Shown here in pieces: positions 1 to 8,578 of a stretch of 64,000 nt of DNA (the stretch's first letter is position 1; each line of letters starts with the position of its first letter). The notes below the pieces were generated by a model that was given only the letters and a program-made list of their open reading frames with translations, did no database searches and had not been told where the DNA came from. The stretch is from Paraburkholderia sacchari (GTDB lineage Bacteria > Pseudomonadota > Gammaproteobacteria > Burkholderiales > Burkholderiaceae): positions 19,838-83,837 of the forward strand of contig NZ_JTDB02000018.1 of the NCBI RefSeq assembly GCF_000785435.2, read 5' to 3'. A program made the translations under genes and the position numbers.

Positions 1-705
1 TCCTGCCACTTCCACGGTTGTCGGATGCACGGCCGCTTGCGCTTCGTACCCGCTAAAAATTTTCCATAGCGGTTCGCGTGTGCCATCTAGCGGTGCGAAA
101 AAACGCTGCTCGATCGGTGCAGCGCCGCCTTCATCGCTTTGTTCGCGATAGTCGCGCTCGCCGTCGAACGCGACGATGTCGAAATACTGCTCGATTCGTT
201 CGATCGTGGGTTCGAAGCGTTCGTGAAACTCGGGGTCCGGCAGCAGGCTGCGCGGGCTGTAGTTCGACGTCAGCACGATGCGCGTGCCGCATGCGAGCAC
301 CGTCTCCAGGAAACGGCCCATCAGGAACGCATCGGCGATATCGTGCACATGGAATTCGTCGAAATAGAGCAGTTCGATGTCCTTCAGCCATGCACGCGAG
401 ACGTCGCCGAGTCGATCGTCACTTTTGGGCGCCTGCACGAGCAGACGGTTCACATCGCGAATGAACTGATGGAAATGGAGGCGCCGCTTCGTGCATGTGG
501 CAAGCGCGTAGACGGTGTCGACGATCAAGCTCTTGCCGCGACCGGGCAGACCGTGACAATAGACGCCCCGATACGGCAACCGGTCAGCATGCGCGCGTCC
601 ATCGTCGAGCAGCGCGCACAGTGCGTCAATCGCCTGTTGCTGGCTTTCATCCGCGACGATGCCTTTTTGGGCGAGCGCATTGGCAATGGAGGACGGGTCG
701 ATCAT
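1..705 (-). CDS. zapE: Cell division protein ZapE / AFG1-like ATPase (3' end cut by window edge)
   Basis: The reading frame runs from an ATG at 705 to the window edge without a stop, so about 235 N-terminal residues are visible. A P-loop GLPGRGKS lies at residues 52-59 and a Walker B-like stretch LLYFDEFHV follows, with a sensor-like LTSNYSP further on. This order is that of the AFG1/ZapE AAA-type ATPases, in which ZapE acts at the division ring in Gram-negative bacteria under stress. The N-terminus is short compared with many ZapE proteins, where the P-loop comes somewhat later, so this may be a paralogue rather than the main zapE. It is transcribed leftwards, away from the MOSC gene behind it. 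The family call is secure; the exact cellular role is inferred. Confidence 0.8.
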   Translation of the reverse strand, partial: MIDPSSIANALAQKGIVADESQQQAIDALCALLDDGRAHADRLPYRGVYCHGLPGRGKSLIVDTVYALATCTKRRLHFHQFIRDVNRLLVQAPKSDDRLGDVSRAWLKDIELLYFDEFHVHDIADAFLMGRFLETVLACGTRIVLTSNYSPRSLLPDPEFHERFEPTIERIEQYFDIVAFDGERDYREQSDEGGAAPIEQRFFAPLDGTREPLWKIFSGYEAQAAVHPTTVEVAG

Positions 706-795
706 GCGAGAACTATGGTTCGGATAACGAAAAAACGGTCGATGGCGTGCCACGTATTCTGCCGTACACGGGGCGCTGGCGCACATCGCGAGATG

Positions 796-1479
796 TCACC
801 GTCGCGTACCGCCCCAAAGGCGCCGCGAGAAGTCTTCGATCTCGCCACTGAGGCGCCGCTTCTGCATGGTGCGAGTCCAGCTCGCCGATAGCCCAGCGGC
901 GCTCAGCAGCCGCAAACACTGTTCATCGCTAAACGGTGAACGCCAGGCGATGGAGGCGGCGTCGCGCAAGGAAACGTTGCTGACGCGCGAGGCAAGCTCA
1001 AGCGGTGCATTGGGGCCGACGCGCCCCGCAGCGATCACGCGGTAGAGCCAGCCCACACGTGCGGCGTGCTGCATGCGCAGCGAGAGATCTTCGATGTCGA
1101 GGTGAAAATTGACCTTGAAGCACGGCGAGCGCGGCTGCGTGACCTGAATCAGCGCATCGCCCCAGCGAAAAATATCGCCTATAAAGACGTTTTCTTCGGT
1201 CAGCCCATCGGTAGAGAGGTTTTCCCCAAAGGCCGGCGCGGAAAATCGCCCGGCCTGCGCGGGAAACTCACGCGCCCAGTGAGCATAGTGCTCGCGCGGA
1301 TAGTGGCACAGCGCGCGATCGGGGCCGCCGTGAATCCCCTGTTCTGCCTGCTCGTCCCCTTCAAGGCCGTATTCGGTCAACATCAGCGTGCCGCTTACTG
1401 CGCGCTTGGCGATCGCGCTCGGGCGGCTGCCGGGGTAATCGCGAATCGCGCCGGTAAAGACCGCTACGGGATAGTTCAT
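796..1479 (-). CDS. MOSC domain protein (YiiM-like)
   Basis: A protein of 227 aa when started at the ATG at 1479, which has GGAG six bases upstream; an in-frame ATG at 1491 lacks such a site. The MOSC fold is recognised by the EYGLEGDEQAEQGIHGG stretch near the N-terminus and by the conserved cysteine in PRSPCFKVN. MOSC domains bind the molybdenum cofactor sulfur; YiiM-type proteins reduce N-hydroxylated compounds such as 6-hydroxylaminopurine. The C-terminal third is the small 3-alpha extension typical of YiiM. No neighbour suggests a specific substrate. Family assignment is firm, substrate unknown. Confidence 0.85.
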   Translation of the reverse strand: MNYPVAVFTGAIRDYPGSRPSAIAKRAVSGTLMLTEYGLEGDEQAEQGIHGGPDRALCHYPREHYAHWAREFPAQAGRFSAPAFGENLSTDGLTEENVFIGDIFRWGDALIQVTQPRSPCFKVNFHLDIEDLSLRMQHAARVGWLYRVIAAGRVGPNAPLELASRVSNVSLRDAASIAWRSPFSDEQCLRLLSAAGLSASWTRTMQKRRLSGEIEDFSRRLWGGTRR

Positions 1480-1599
1480 GTGCGACTCCATCTGCGTGAG
1501 CCCACATGCTCCGCGTTTTGGCTTTGCCGTGCAATTCGAAATCGCGAGGAGCAGGCATTACGTGACGTTCGGCCGCGTGTGGTCGAACGCGCAGCCTTG

Positions 1600-2475
1600 C
1601 TAACGCTCCTCCTTCACCTCCCTCTCCAGCAAACTGAGCAGCACCCTGGCTGCCTCGCTCATCTGGCTCGCGGCGCGGTGCACGATGCCCACGTCGCGGT
1701 GAAACGTGTGGTGGCCGAGGTCAAGCGCGCGCACTTTGGCCGGCCAACGCTTATACGTGGCGGTCTGCGGGACGAGGGCCACGCCCACGCCGTTCTCCAC
1801 CAGCTTGACGATGGCTTCCAGTTCGTCGAGTTCGCACGCGTCCTGCACGGGCAACTGCATGCGCCGCAGAAAACGGTCGACCTGCCTGCCGCCGAACGAA
1901 GCGCGGTCGTAGCGGATATAAGGCTGCGTGGCGATCAGCTCCATCCAGTCGGCGCCTTTCAAGCGACGCGGCACGATGAGCCGATAAGGCTCTTGCGCAA
2001 GCGGCGTCCAGCGCATATCGCTCTGGAGTGCGAACGGTGGGCGGATGAGCGCGGCCAGTTCGATTTCACCGGCATCGACGAGGTTGAGCAGCTCCATCGA
2101 TACGCCCGGAATCACACGCGTGCTCGCACCGGGGCACTGCTTGCGGAATGCCGCAAGCGCGTCGGGCAGCAACGCACGCTGCACCGAGGCGATTGCGCCG
2201 ATATTGACCCGCACGGCCACAGCAGGGTCCACGGTTACCGTGCTCAGATTGCCATAGAGCCGGATCACCTCCTGCGCCTGCACGAGAATCTGCTGGCCGC
2301 GCGCATTCAGCCGCGCGGTGCGTCCTTCGCGGTCGAACACCGCGAAACCGAGTTCGGCTTCGAGGCGTTGCATCTGCGCGCTCACGGCGGCCTGCGTGAG
2401 ACCGATCCGGTTGCCGGCGGCGGCGAACGTCCCCTCGCGGGCAACGGCAATCAAGGTCTTCAGCTCGCGGATCAT
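1600..2475 (-). CDS. LysR-family transcriptional regulator
   Basis: A 291 aa protein of normal LysR length. The winged helix-turn-helix is at residues about 5-60 (AREGTFAAAGNRIGLTQAAVSAQ segment, read as two helices), followed by a periplasmic-binding-protein-like effector domain. It is divergently oriented to the VOC gene at 2594, the usual LysR/target arrangement, with an AT-rich promoter region between them. A perfect inverted repeat lies immediately upstream of its start codon and would overlap its own ribosome binding region, suggesting autoregulation. The effector is not predictable from sequence. Confidence 0.9.
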   Translation of the reverse strand: MIRELKTLIAVAREGTFAAAGNRIGLTQAAVSAQMQRLEAELGFAVFDREGRTARLNARGQQILVQAQEVIRLYGNLSTVTVDPAVAVRVNIGAIASVQRALLPDALAAFRKQCPGASTRVIPGVSMELLNLVDAGEIELAALIRPPFALQSDMRWTPLAQEPYRLIVPRRLKGADWMELIATQPYIRYDRASFGGRQVDRFLRRMQLPVQDACELDELEAIVKLVENGVGVALVPQTATYKRWPAKVRALDLGHHTFHRDVGIVHRAASQMSEAARVLLSLLEREVKEER

Positions 2476-2476
2476 T

Positions 2477-2493
2477 CACAAATTCCATTTGTG
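2477..2493. promoter_or_regulatory. Inverted repeat, candidate LysR operator
   Basis: CACAAAT-TCC-ATTTGTG is a perfect 7-bp inverted repeat with a 3-bp spacer, placed directly before the LysR start and about 100 bases before the VOC gene. The position suits autoregulation, but binding is inferred. The surrounding 60 bases are clearly more AT-rich than the coding sequence. Confidence 0.45.
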
Positions 2494-2593
2494 GATGACG
2501 AAATTATATATTGATTTTATTTTTCAACGGCGCTGCCTATGATGACCCGATCCAAACGCTAAAACCTGCTGCATGCCAAGCATGGAGTCAAGC

Positions 2594-3019
2594 ATGAGCC
2601 TTTCCCCGTTTCACCTGGCTATTCCTGTCTACGATCTTGCCGCCGCGCGCGACTTTTATGGCCGCGTGTTCGGCCTCGAAGAAGGCCGTTCGAGCGACCA
2701 GTGGGTCGATTTCGATTTTTTCGGCCATCAACTCGTGATTCACGAGCATCCGAAAACCGTTTCGCAGGAGAACGCGCATACGAATGCGGTCGACGGGCAC
2801 GACGTGCCGGTGCCGCATTTCGGCGTGGTGCTGGAATGGGGGCAATGGGAAGCGCTCGCGCAGCGGCTGCGCGAGTTCGGCACGCAATTCGTGATCGAGC
2901 CGTATATCCGCTTTCAGGGGCAGGTGGGCGAGCAGGCCACCATGTTTCTGTTCGATCCGTGCGGCAACGCGCTCGAATTCAAGGCGTTCAAGGACATCGG
3001 GCAGCTATTTGCCAAATGA
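2594..3019 (+). CDS. VOC (glyoxalase/dioxygenase superfamily) protein
   Basis: Encodes 141 aa from the ATG at 2594, chosen because GGAG ends six bases before it; two in-frame ATGs at 2573 and 2582 have no such site. It shows a single VOC module: HLAIPVYDLAAARDFYG at the N-terminus, then a second beta-alpha-beta-beta half ending DPCGNALEFKAF, whose glutamate is the usual last metal ligand. VOC enzymes include glyoxalases, extradiol dioxygenases and resistance proteins, so the reaction is open. It is divergent from the LysR gene and is the likely target of that regulator. It is convergent with the hydrolase gene, with a hairpin between them. Confidence 0.85.
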   Translation: MSLSPFHLAIPVYDLAAARDFYGRVFGLEEGRSSDQWVDFDFFGHQLVIHEHPKTVSQENAHTNAVDGHDVPVPHFGVVLEWGQWEALAQRLREFGTQFVIEPYIRFQGQVGEQATMFLFDPCGNALEFKAFKDIGQLFAK

Positions 3020-3020
3020 A

Positions 3021-3037
3021 CCTCGGCGTTGCCGAGG
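3021..3037. terminator. Short hairpin between convergent genes
   Basis: CCTCGGC-GTT-GCCGAGG forms a 7-bp GC-rich stem two bases after the VOC stop codon and before the 3' end of the opposing hydrolase gene. There is no strong T run, so it is a plausible but weak bidirectional terminator. Confidence 0.45.
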
Positions 3038-3059
3038 TCAACCGTGCATCAGGCCAGCG

Positions 3060-3914
3060 TCAACCCTGCGCGATGAAGTTGCGCACGTGCGTATTGAAGA
3101 GGTCGGCGTGCGTGCCGTTCATGCCGTGCGTCGCGCCTTTCATCGTGATGCGTTGCGCGAAGTCGATCCACTCTTCGAGCGCCTCGACGTTGTTGCGGAA
3201 CATCGCCGGGCTGCGCTGGCCGTCGATCAGCAGCGTGCGGCACTTGATATCCGCAGCGGGGCGGCGCTGGTAGGCGGGCAGCGGGTCGAGCAACTGCTTG
3301 GGCAGCGTCGTGGCGTTGGCGACGGCCATTTCGCGGAAGGCGTGCGGGCTCTTGCGCCAGGCGCCCGGCATGCTCACCGAATCCACGAACAATTCGAGCC
3401 CTTCTTCCAGATCGCCGCGCTCGATGAGATCGGCCGCGCGCGTACGCAGCGCATTGGTGGCGGGCGGGAGCACGTCCTCGTCGTCTTCGAGGCGGCGCAG
3501 CGGGCCGCCCGGGTCCGCGAGCACGAGCGTGCGCACGAGGCGCGGATAGCGGCGCGCGAGATGATACGCAATCGAGCCGCCACGCGAATGGCCCACCAGA
3601 TGCACCGACTCGAGCCCCATCGCGACGATGAAGTCGGCCAGTTCGTGCAGATGGCTTTCCCAGCCGAATTCGCTCTGGATGCAGGCGTCGGCGGCGGGCC
3701 AGTAATGGCTGAGGCTCGGCGCGATGCAGCGGAAGTCGTCCGCGAGACCGTCCAGTTGCGGCGCCCAGTAGCGGTAGTCGCATAGCGAGCCGTGCACGAA
3801 CAGCACCGGTTCACCTGTCCCCCGTTCAAGGTACGGCAGAACGATGCCCGAATCGAGCGTCGCGAACGACAGGTCGGGCGGAGCAAGCAGGGAGGGATCG
3901 ATGCGTTGGTTCAC
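3060..3914 (-). CDS. Alpha/beta hydrolase
   Basis: An open frame reaches back to 4121, but a GTG at 3914 with GGAG eight bases upstream gives a 284 aa protein that begins just before the conserved fold. With that start, HG of the oxyanion region is at residues 41-42, the nucleophile elbow GHSRGGS has Ser110, and the catalytic histidine is expected in GATHGMNGTH near the C-terminus. This is the classic catalytic layout of small-molecule esterases and C-C hydrolases. An ATG at 3953 is an alternative start. The neighbouring AraC gene reads the same way but is separated by about 220 bases, so linkage is uncertain. Confidence 0.8.
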   Translation of the reverse strand: MNQRIDPSLLAPPDLSFATLDSGIVLPYLERGTGEPVLFVHGSLCDYRYWAPQLDGLADDFRCIAPSLSHYWPAADACIQSEFGWESHLHELADFIVAMGLESVHLVGHSRGGSIAYHLARRYPRLVRTLVLADPGGPLRRLEDDEDVLPPATNALRTRAADLIERGDLEEGLELFVDSVSMPGAWRKSPHAFREMAVANATTLPKQLLDPLPAYQRRPAADIKCRTLLIDGQRSPAMFRNNVEALEEWIDFAQRITMKGATHGMNGTHADLFNTHVRNFIAQG

Positions 3915-4134
3915 GGAGAGCACTCCAGTCACGGAGATGACACTTTGCCGCATGCCGAGACTTAAGGGAAACGCAATAAATTGAACGTTGCGATCAGATT
4001 TTCTGATTGAAAAGCAAGTGAAAGAAAGCCTGGGCCGGGATGGTCGATTGTGAGGTGCTTGAAGAAACCAGTGCGGCTCAAGGAGCTCCTGGCCCACCTG
4101 CGTTGCTGCTTTGGGGGGCAACGCAGGGTACTCC

Positions 4135-4941
4135 TTACACTATTGTGTGAAGGCGCACTGCTGTCGGCTCGAAGCCGAACATGCGCTTGTGGGTGCGAGT
4201 CAAGTGAGCCGAGTCTGCAAATCCTGCCTCATGCGCGGCGTCGGTCCAGGACGCGCCGGTCATAGCCGCTTCGATGGCCAGGTTGATGCGCAGCCAGAGG
4301 AGGTACGCTCTGAACGAGCTGCCGGTCCCGGCAACGAACAGATGTCGAAAACGACTCTCCGAGAGTGCGATAGCTGAAGCCACTTCACTCAGCGAGAGTG
4401 AGTTCCGGATATTTGAGCGGATATATTCCAGCGCCCGGGTAAGGCGCGGGTCCAACTCCTCGGCCGGCTTGATCGCAGTCTCACACAGTTCTGCGACAGC
4501 CAACGTTGCGGCCTCAACCATGTCCTTTGCCAACTGGCTCGACTGTAACGCTTCGGACAGCAATCTGGCGGCGGCTCGGGCACCTGCGGCCGGAAGTTCG
4601 GCGACAGAATTCGAGCCATATCGTGCGGTGAGCGCACGCCCAGCGCGGGTTTCGGGTTCGATGAAGAGGTGGGCCAGGGATGCCGCGCCATCAATTTCGA
4701 ACTGATGCGCGCATTTACCAGGGACGATGGCGCCTTCGTAAGCGGTCCAGGCCCCCTCGGCCTCCGTGCGAAAGCGAAAGCTGCCGCTCAGGGCGACGGC
4801 GAGCTGATGGGCATGGTGCTCGTGCCACTGCGTTCTGCCCTGGCCTTCTCCTATCCAGAGGCTGCCGCCTTGCCAGAAGTAGACGCGACCGGACCCGCGC
4901 GTCATGGCCGGTTTCAAGGAATCACTCCGCAGTTCGCTCAC
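4135..4941 (-). CDS. AraC-family transcriptional regulator
   Basis: A 268 aa protein. The first 100 residues form a cupin-like sensor region (HEHHAHQLAVALSGSFRF). The last 100 carry the double helix-turn-helix of AraC/XylS proteins, with the typical LSLSEVASAIALSESRFRHLF and the second-helix signature DAAHEAGFADSAHLTR. The start lies only about 100 bases from the start of the lipoprotein gene on the opposite strand, so it may regulate the lipoprotein/di-haem peroxidase pair; this is inferred from position only. Confidence 0.9.
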   Translation of the reverse strand: MSELRSDSLKPAMTRGSGRVYFWQGGSLWIGEGQGRTQWHEHHAHQLAVALSGSFRFRTEAEGAWTAYEGAIVPGKCAHQFEIDGAASLAHLFIEPETRAGRALTARYGSNSVAELPAAGARAAARLLSEALQSSQLAKDMVEAATLAVAELCETAIKPAEELDPRLTRALEYIRSNIRNSLSLSEVASAIALSESRFRHLFVAGTGSSFRAYLLWLRINLAIEAAMTGASWTDAAHEAGFADSAHLTRTHKRMFGFEPTAVRLHTIV

Positions 4942-5038
4942 GACGCTGCCTCCTCAATTCAGCCGTTTCGTTCAAGTTCCTTCCGGGCAGGTCCTCAACA
5001 ATACCGGCTTCCGACAGCTCATTGTAAAGGACTCAGTC

Positions 5039-5512
5039 ATGCTCAAGTTCTCCACTCCGGCAGCACTGGCGGCAGTCGTCGTTTCGCTTCTTGTTGCCGC
5101 CTGCGGCACACCGCCGGCGAACCTCGACCTTTCGCTCCAGCATCCCAGCTTCCACGGCAAGTTCCTGGTCCGCATGGACCCGCCGGCGACGGGGCCGGCT
5201 ATCAACCAGATGCACGTCTGGCAGGTTCGCGTGGAGACACCCGATGGAAAACCGGTGCCTCACGCCACGATTGGCTTTGACGGAGGCATGCCGCAGCACG
5301 GGCACGGATTCCCGACCAAGCCCCGTATTACGCGCGAGGTAGCACCTGGAGTCTATGCCCTCGAAGGCATGAAGTTCAGCATGACGGGCTGGTGGGACAT
5401 GCGTCTGGCAATTGAGGCGGGCGGAGCCTCCGACGAAGCCGAATTCAACGTCATCGTCGATGATGCCGGGATTCGGCGCGTGGTGGCCCAGGACAAGGAT
5501 TCCGCTTCATGA
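5039..5512 (+). CDS. FixH/YtkA-like lipoprotein
   Basis: A 157 aa protein starting at the ATG at 5039, with AAGGA eight bases upstream; the longer open frame from 4904 lacks a site. The N-terminus is a lipoprotein signal ending LLVAAC, so it should be anchored in a membrane and face the periplasm. The mature part has the FixH/YtkA-like beta-sandwich features: a pre-domain ending VRVETPDGKPV, then GGMPQHGHGFPTKP and LEGMKFSMTGWWDM. The Met/His-rich segment could bind copper, but this is inference. Its stop overlaps the start of the peroxidase gene (ATGA), so the two are translationally coupled and probably act together in the periplasm. Confidence 0.7.
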   Translation: MLKFSTPAALAAVVVSLLVAACGTPPANLDLSLQHPSFHGKFLVRMDPPATGPAINQMHVWQVRVETPDGKPVPHATIGFDGGMPQHGHGFPTKPRITREVAPGVYALEGMKFSMTGWWDMRLAIEAGGASDEAEFNVIVDDAGIRRVVAQDKDSAS

Positions 5513-6849
5513 ACCCGAAACGCAAATCGGGCTCGCGTCCCGCATCGCGCTCAAGTGTGAGCAGCAGGCTCCCGGGTGCATTTGCCGCGGTGTCCGTGGT
5601 CCTGACATCGTTAGCGCTGCTTCTTCTCGCCTTCGGGCGCGCTGACGGTGCTACCGACAGCCTCGTCTGGTCGAAGGAGGAACGTGCTGTGCTGGCATCG
5701 ATGCGACTGAGCACGCTCCCTGCGCCGCCGCCCGACCCGTCGAACGCTGTGGCGGACAAGCCGGACGCTGTTGCACTCGGCAAGCGGCTTTTCATGGATG
5801 TACGCCTGTCTCGCAACGGTGCGGTCTCGTGCGCCAGCTGCCATGCGCCTGACCATCAGTTTCAGGACGGATTGCCTGTCGGAAAGGGCATTGGCCTTGG
5901 TAAGCGCCGCACCATGCCTGTCGCCGCGTCGGCGTACAGCCCGTTCTTCTTCTGGGACGGGCGCAAGGACAGCCAGTGGTCTCAGGCGTTGGGTCCGATG
6001 GAGGATGCTGTCGAGCACGGAGGCAACCGCGTTCAGTTCGCGCATGTCGTGCAAACGCACTACCAGCGCGAGTACGAGTCGTTGTTTGGCATCCTCCCGA
6101 ACGTGCAGGGGTTGCCGGCCAACGCCAGCCCGCTCGGAAGCGCCGACGAGAAACAGGCCTGGGCCCGGATGACGAGCGAACAGCGCGACGCCGTCAACCG
6201 GGTCTTCGCCAACCTCGGCAAGGCCATTGCAGCCTACGAGCGGACAATGACCTACGGCGAATCCCGGTTCGACCGGTATGTCGATGCGGTTCTCGCGGAT
6301 GACCGCACGGGCGAGCAAACGCTTTCAACCCAGGAGGTCAGGGGGCTACACCTCTTCATCGGCAAGGCGCAATGCGCGACGTGCCACAACGGGCCGCTCC
6401 TGAGCGACCAGGCATTCCACAACACGGGTGTTCCGGCCAGAGACCCAGCGCACCCGGATCCTGGCCGTGCGCCCGCCACAACTAGGGCTAGATCGGACGA
6501 ATTCAACTGCCTGGGCCGCTACAGCGATGCGCCGCCACAAGGCTGCCAGGAGCTGAATTTCATGGCGACCGATGACCCCGGCATGGAAGGCGCGTTCAAG
6601 ACCCCGAGCTTGCGTAACGTGGCGCTGCGTGCTCCGTACATGCATGCGGGCCAGTTCGCGAGCCTTGATGCGGTAGTGCAGCACTACGTGCGTTCGCCGG
6701 CAGCGGTAGTCGGACATTCCGAGCTGGCTCGGAGTGATTCGGAGCACACCGTCCGCAGACCCATCCGCTTGACGGAGGCGGAAATGCAGGACGTGGTCGC
6801 GTTCCTGAAAACGCTGTCCGGGCCTGTCGTGGAGCGCGCCACTCGTTAG
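5509..6849 (+). CDS. Di-haem cytochrome c peroxidase / MauG superfamily protein
   Basis: Encodes 446 aa with a hydrophobic N-terminal export segment (about residues 22-43). Two c-type haem motifs are present: CASCH at 108-112 and CATCH at 289-293. The region between them and the FKTPSLRNVALRAPYMHAGQ stretch near the C-terminus are characteristic of bacterial di-haem peroxidases and their MauG/MbnH relatives. Bacterial CCPs reduce hydrogen peroxide; MauG-type members instead oxidise a partner protein. Because the gene overlaps that of a small periplasmic lipoprotein, a protein-modifying role on that partner is possible but not shown. Confidence 0.85.
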   Translation: MNPKRKSGSRPASRSSVSSRLPGAFAAVSVVLTSLALLLLAFGRADGATDSLVWSKEERAVLASMRLSTLPAPPPDPSNAVADKPDAVALGKRLFMDVRLSRNGAVSCASCHAPDHQFQDGLPVGKGIGLGKRRTMPVAASAYSPFFFWDGRKDSQWSQALGPMEDAVEHGGNRVQFAHVVQTHYQREYESLFGILPNVQGLPANASPLGSADEKQAWARMTSEQRDAVNRVFANLGKAIAAYERTMTYGESRFDRYVDAVLADDRTGEQTLSTQEVRGLHLFIGKAQCATCHNGPLLSDQAFHNTGVPARDPAHPDPGRAPATTRARSDEFNCLGRYSDAPPQGCQELNFMATDDPGMEGAFKTPSLRNVALRAPYMHAGQFASLDAVVQHYVRSPAAVVGHSELARSDSEHTVRRPIRLTEAEMQDVVAFLKTLSGPVVERATR

Positions 6850-6948
6850 TCCGAAAGAGAAAGCCTTATTTTTCCGGGAGCAGCGGGCCGCGGCGTGACG
6901 CTGGTAGACTCCGGCCGGCATTTTGTACCCATTCACCGGAGTTCATTC

Positions 6949-7206
6949 ATGCACCGAAACCTGCTTCGCACCTGTATTGGCGCTGCCATGTGTCTGCTCG
7001 GCGCTTGCAGTGCCGCGAGTTCCACTAGCTCGTCGAATGCGGTCGGCGCAGGTCGCGACGCACACGGATGCATCGGATCCGCAGGCTATTCGTGGTGCGA
7101 GTACACGCAGCGCTGCGAACGCCCCTGGGAACTCGCAAAACAGAAAGGCTTTGCCACATCCGAGGCGAACTTCGCGCAGTACTGCTCCACTGGAGCGGTC
7201 AGGTAA
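6949..7206 (+). CDS. Small cysteine-containing lipoprotein
   Basis: An 85 aa protein. The ATG at 6949 has CCGGAG about seven bases upstream. It begins with a lipoprotein-type signal (CLLGAC), followed by a Ser/Ala linker and a compact C-terminal segment with cysteines in HGCIGSAGYSWCEYTQRC, where the GYxW-C pattern recalls small secreted inhibitor-like lipoproteins found in many proteobacteria. The longer open frame from 6895 adds residues without a signal and is not preferred. A strong hairpin follows the stop. Function unknown. Confidence 0.65.
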   Translation: MHRNLLRTCIGAAMCLLGACSAASSTSSSNAVGAGRDAHGCIGSAGYSWCEYTQRCERPWELAKQKGFATSEANFAQYCSTGAVR

Positions 7207-7212
7207 ACAGCG

Positions 7213-7234
7213 AACCGGCCCCGCAGGGCCGGTT
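7213..7234 (+). terminator. Rho-independent terminator
   Basis: AACCGGCCC-CGCA-GGGCCGGTT forms a 9-bp stem with a 4-base loop seven bases after the lipoprotein stop, followed by TCTCC. The T run is short, but position and stem make a good terminator. Confidence 0.75.
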
Positions 7235-7360
7235 TCTCCAATACGAAAGCTTCTGATTGTTATTCAGGACATCGTCTCATCTGTGTCTTTCAGATGAAAG
7301 GCGGCGCGATGGACCTCCTTCGTGATCCATCGCGTAGCCCGCGAGCGTCAGGTCTGAAAG

Positions 7361-7672
7361 TCAGGCCTTCTTGACGTAGGAGTTACACCACCCCTTCGCA
7401 TACACCAGCTTGCCGCCATACGCGAGGCAGGGTCCGGTCGCTGCGCCGGCCTTGCCCTGATACAGCTGACAAGAGACACAGGTCTGCCCGACCTGATACT
7501 TGGGGAATTTCGCTTTGTCGACTTTGGTGGCGTCTTCCTTGTAACCGAGAGCCTGCGCAGTGGGGTCGCTTTCGGAAAGCAGCGGGGCGTCTGCGCGCGA
7601 CTCGGTGGAAAGTACCGTGGTCGACGCGACAGAGGCGGCAATGATCATGAAGCGCCGGCGAGAGACTGGCAT
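7361..7672 (-). CDS. High-potential iron-sulfur protein (HiPIP)
   Basis: A 103 aa protein starting at 7672 with AGGAG eight bases upstream. It has a Tat-like signal (SRRRFMII, then a hydrophobic run to about residue 27). The mature part carries the four cluster cysteines at 65, 68, 82 and 96 in the HiPIP spacing CxxC-x13-C-x13-C. HiPIPs are periplasmic one-electron carriers that feed cytochrome oxidases or other terminal enzymes. The di-haem peroxidase 500 bases away on the other strand could be a partner in electron transfer, but nothing in the sequence proves it. Confidence 0.92.
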   Translation of the reverse strand: MPVSRRRFMIIAASVASTTVLSTESRADAPLLSESDPTAQALGYKEDATKVDKAKFPKYQVGQTCVSCQLYQGKAGAATGPCLAYGGKLVYAKGWCNSYVKKA

Positions 7673-7855
7673 GACATGGACTCCTGTATGTGAGGGGATC
7701 CAACGGGAGCCGGCGAATCACCAGGCGCATGTCAGGCATGGCTCCGGGTCCGCACTTCGAGTGTCTCCCGTCGTGCATCGACTTCGACAACACTGGTGCG
7801 GGAATCAATGTATCACGGCGTGACATATGAATGCACGCCGTGTGTGAGCGCCGGG

Positions 7856-8578
7856 TCAGCCGTGGGCTTGCGCCTCTCGCAAGCTGGCAAGCGATTCGCG
7901 CTGATTGCCTTCGGCGTCGAAGTTGCCCGCGTCGAGCCACGCTTCGAACCCGCGCTTCACAACGGGCCAGTCCTTGTCGATGATGGCGTACCACGCGGTG
8001 TCGCGGCTGCGCCCCTTGTAAACAATGGCCTGCCTGAAGATGCCTTCGAACTGGAACCCCAAGCGCAGCGCGGTCTGGCGCGACGGCGCATTGAGGCTGT
8101 CGCATTTCCACTCGTAGCGGCGGTAGCCCAATTCGTCGAATGCGTATCGCATCAGAAGATACTGTGCCTCGGTGGAGAGCGCCGTGCGCTTGAGCCGCGG
8201 GGAGAACGTGACGTTGCCGACTTCGATCACGCCATTCGCCGGATCGATGCGCATGAGCGAGAGCGTGCCCACGGCCTTGCCGCTCGCGCGATCGACGATT
8301 GCGTAATGCAGCGGATCGGCGGAGGCCGCCGCGCCCGCGAAGTACGAGCGATACGACGCGAGATCGGTGAACGGGCCGATCGTCAGGTAGGTCCAGTCGC
8401 GCCCGTCCGTGGCCTGGCTGTATGCGTGGAAAAGGTCGGCGGCGTGCCGTTCGACGTCGATGGGCTCGAGGCGGCAGCGCGTGCCCTCGATGCTCACGCG
8501 CGCGGGCCGCTCGCGCACCGTCCAGCCGGAAAGGGCAACGCCTATGGGTTGTTCGTACTCGTTCGTTCTCGTTGCCAT
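7856..8578 (-). CDS. GNAT N-acetyltransferase (RimJ/RimL type)
   Basis: The frame is open to 8686, but the conserved part begins near the ATG at 8578, giving 240 aa; a GGAG lies about ten bases upstream, and an ATG at 8587 is the alternative. The sequence follows RimJ/RimL-type GNATs: SIEGTRCRLEPID at the start of the domain, a central VGTLSLMRID strand, IEVGNVTFSPRLKRTALSTE near the acetyl-CoA pyrophosphate loop, and the late YRRYEWKCDSLN stretch. Members acetylate ribosomal proteins, peptides or amino sugars. Substrate unknown. Confidence 0.85.
   Translation of the reverse strand: MATRTNEYEQPIGVALSGWTVRERPARVSIEGTRCRLEPIDVERHAADLFHAYSQATDGRDWTYLTIGPFTDLASYRSYFAGAAASADPLHYAIVDRASGKAVGTLSLMRIDPANGVIEVGNVTFSPRLKRTALSTEAQYLLMRYAFDELGYRRYEWKCDSLNAPSRQTALRLGFQFEGIFRQAIVYKGRSRDTAWYAIIDKDWPVVKRGFEAWLDAGNFDAEGNQRESLASLREAQAHG

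Noticed and set aside
139..891. Long plus-strand open frame over the ZapE gene
   Set aside because: The minus strand encodes a protein with Walker motifs; this frame is a high-GC shadow with no domain.
1066..2514. 482-codon plus-strand open frame over the MOSC and LysR genes
   Set aside because: It spans two clearly coding minus-strand genes and has Arg/His-rich shadow composition.
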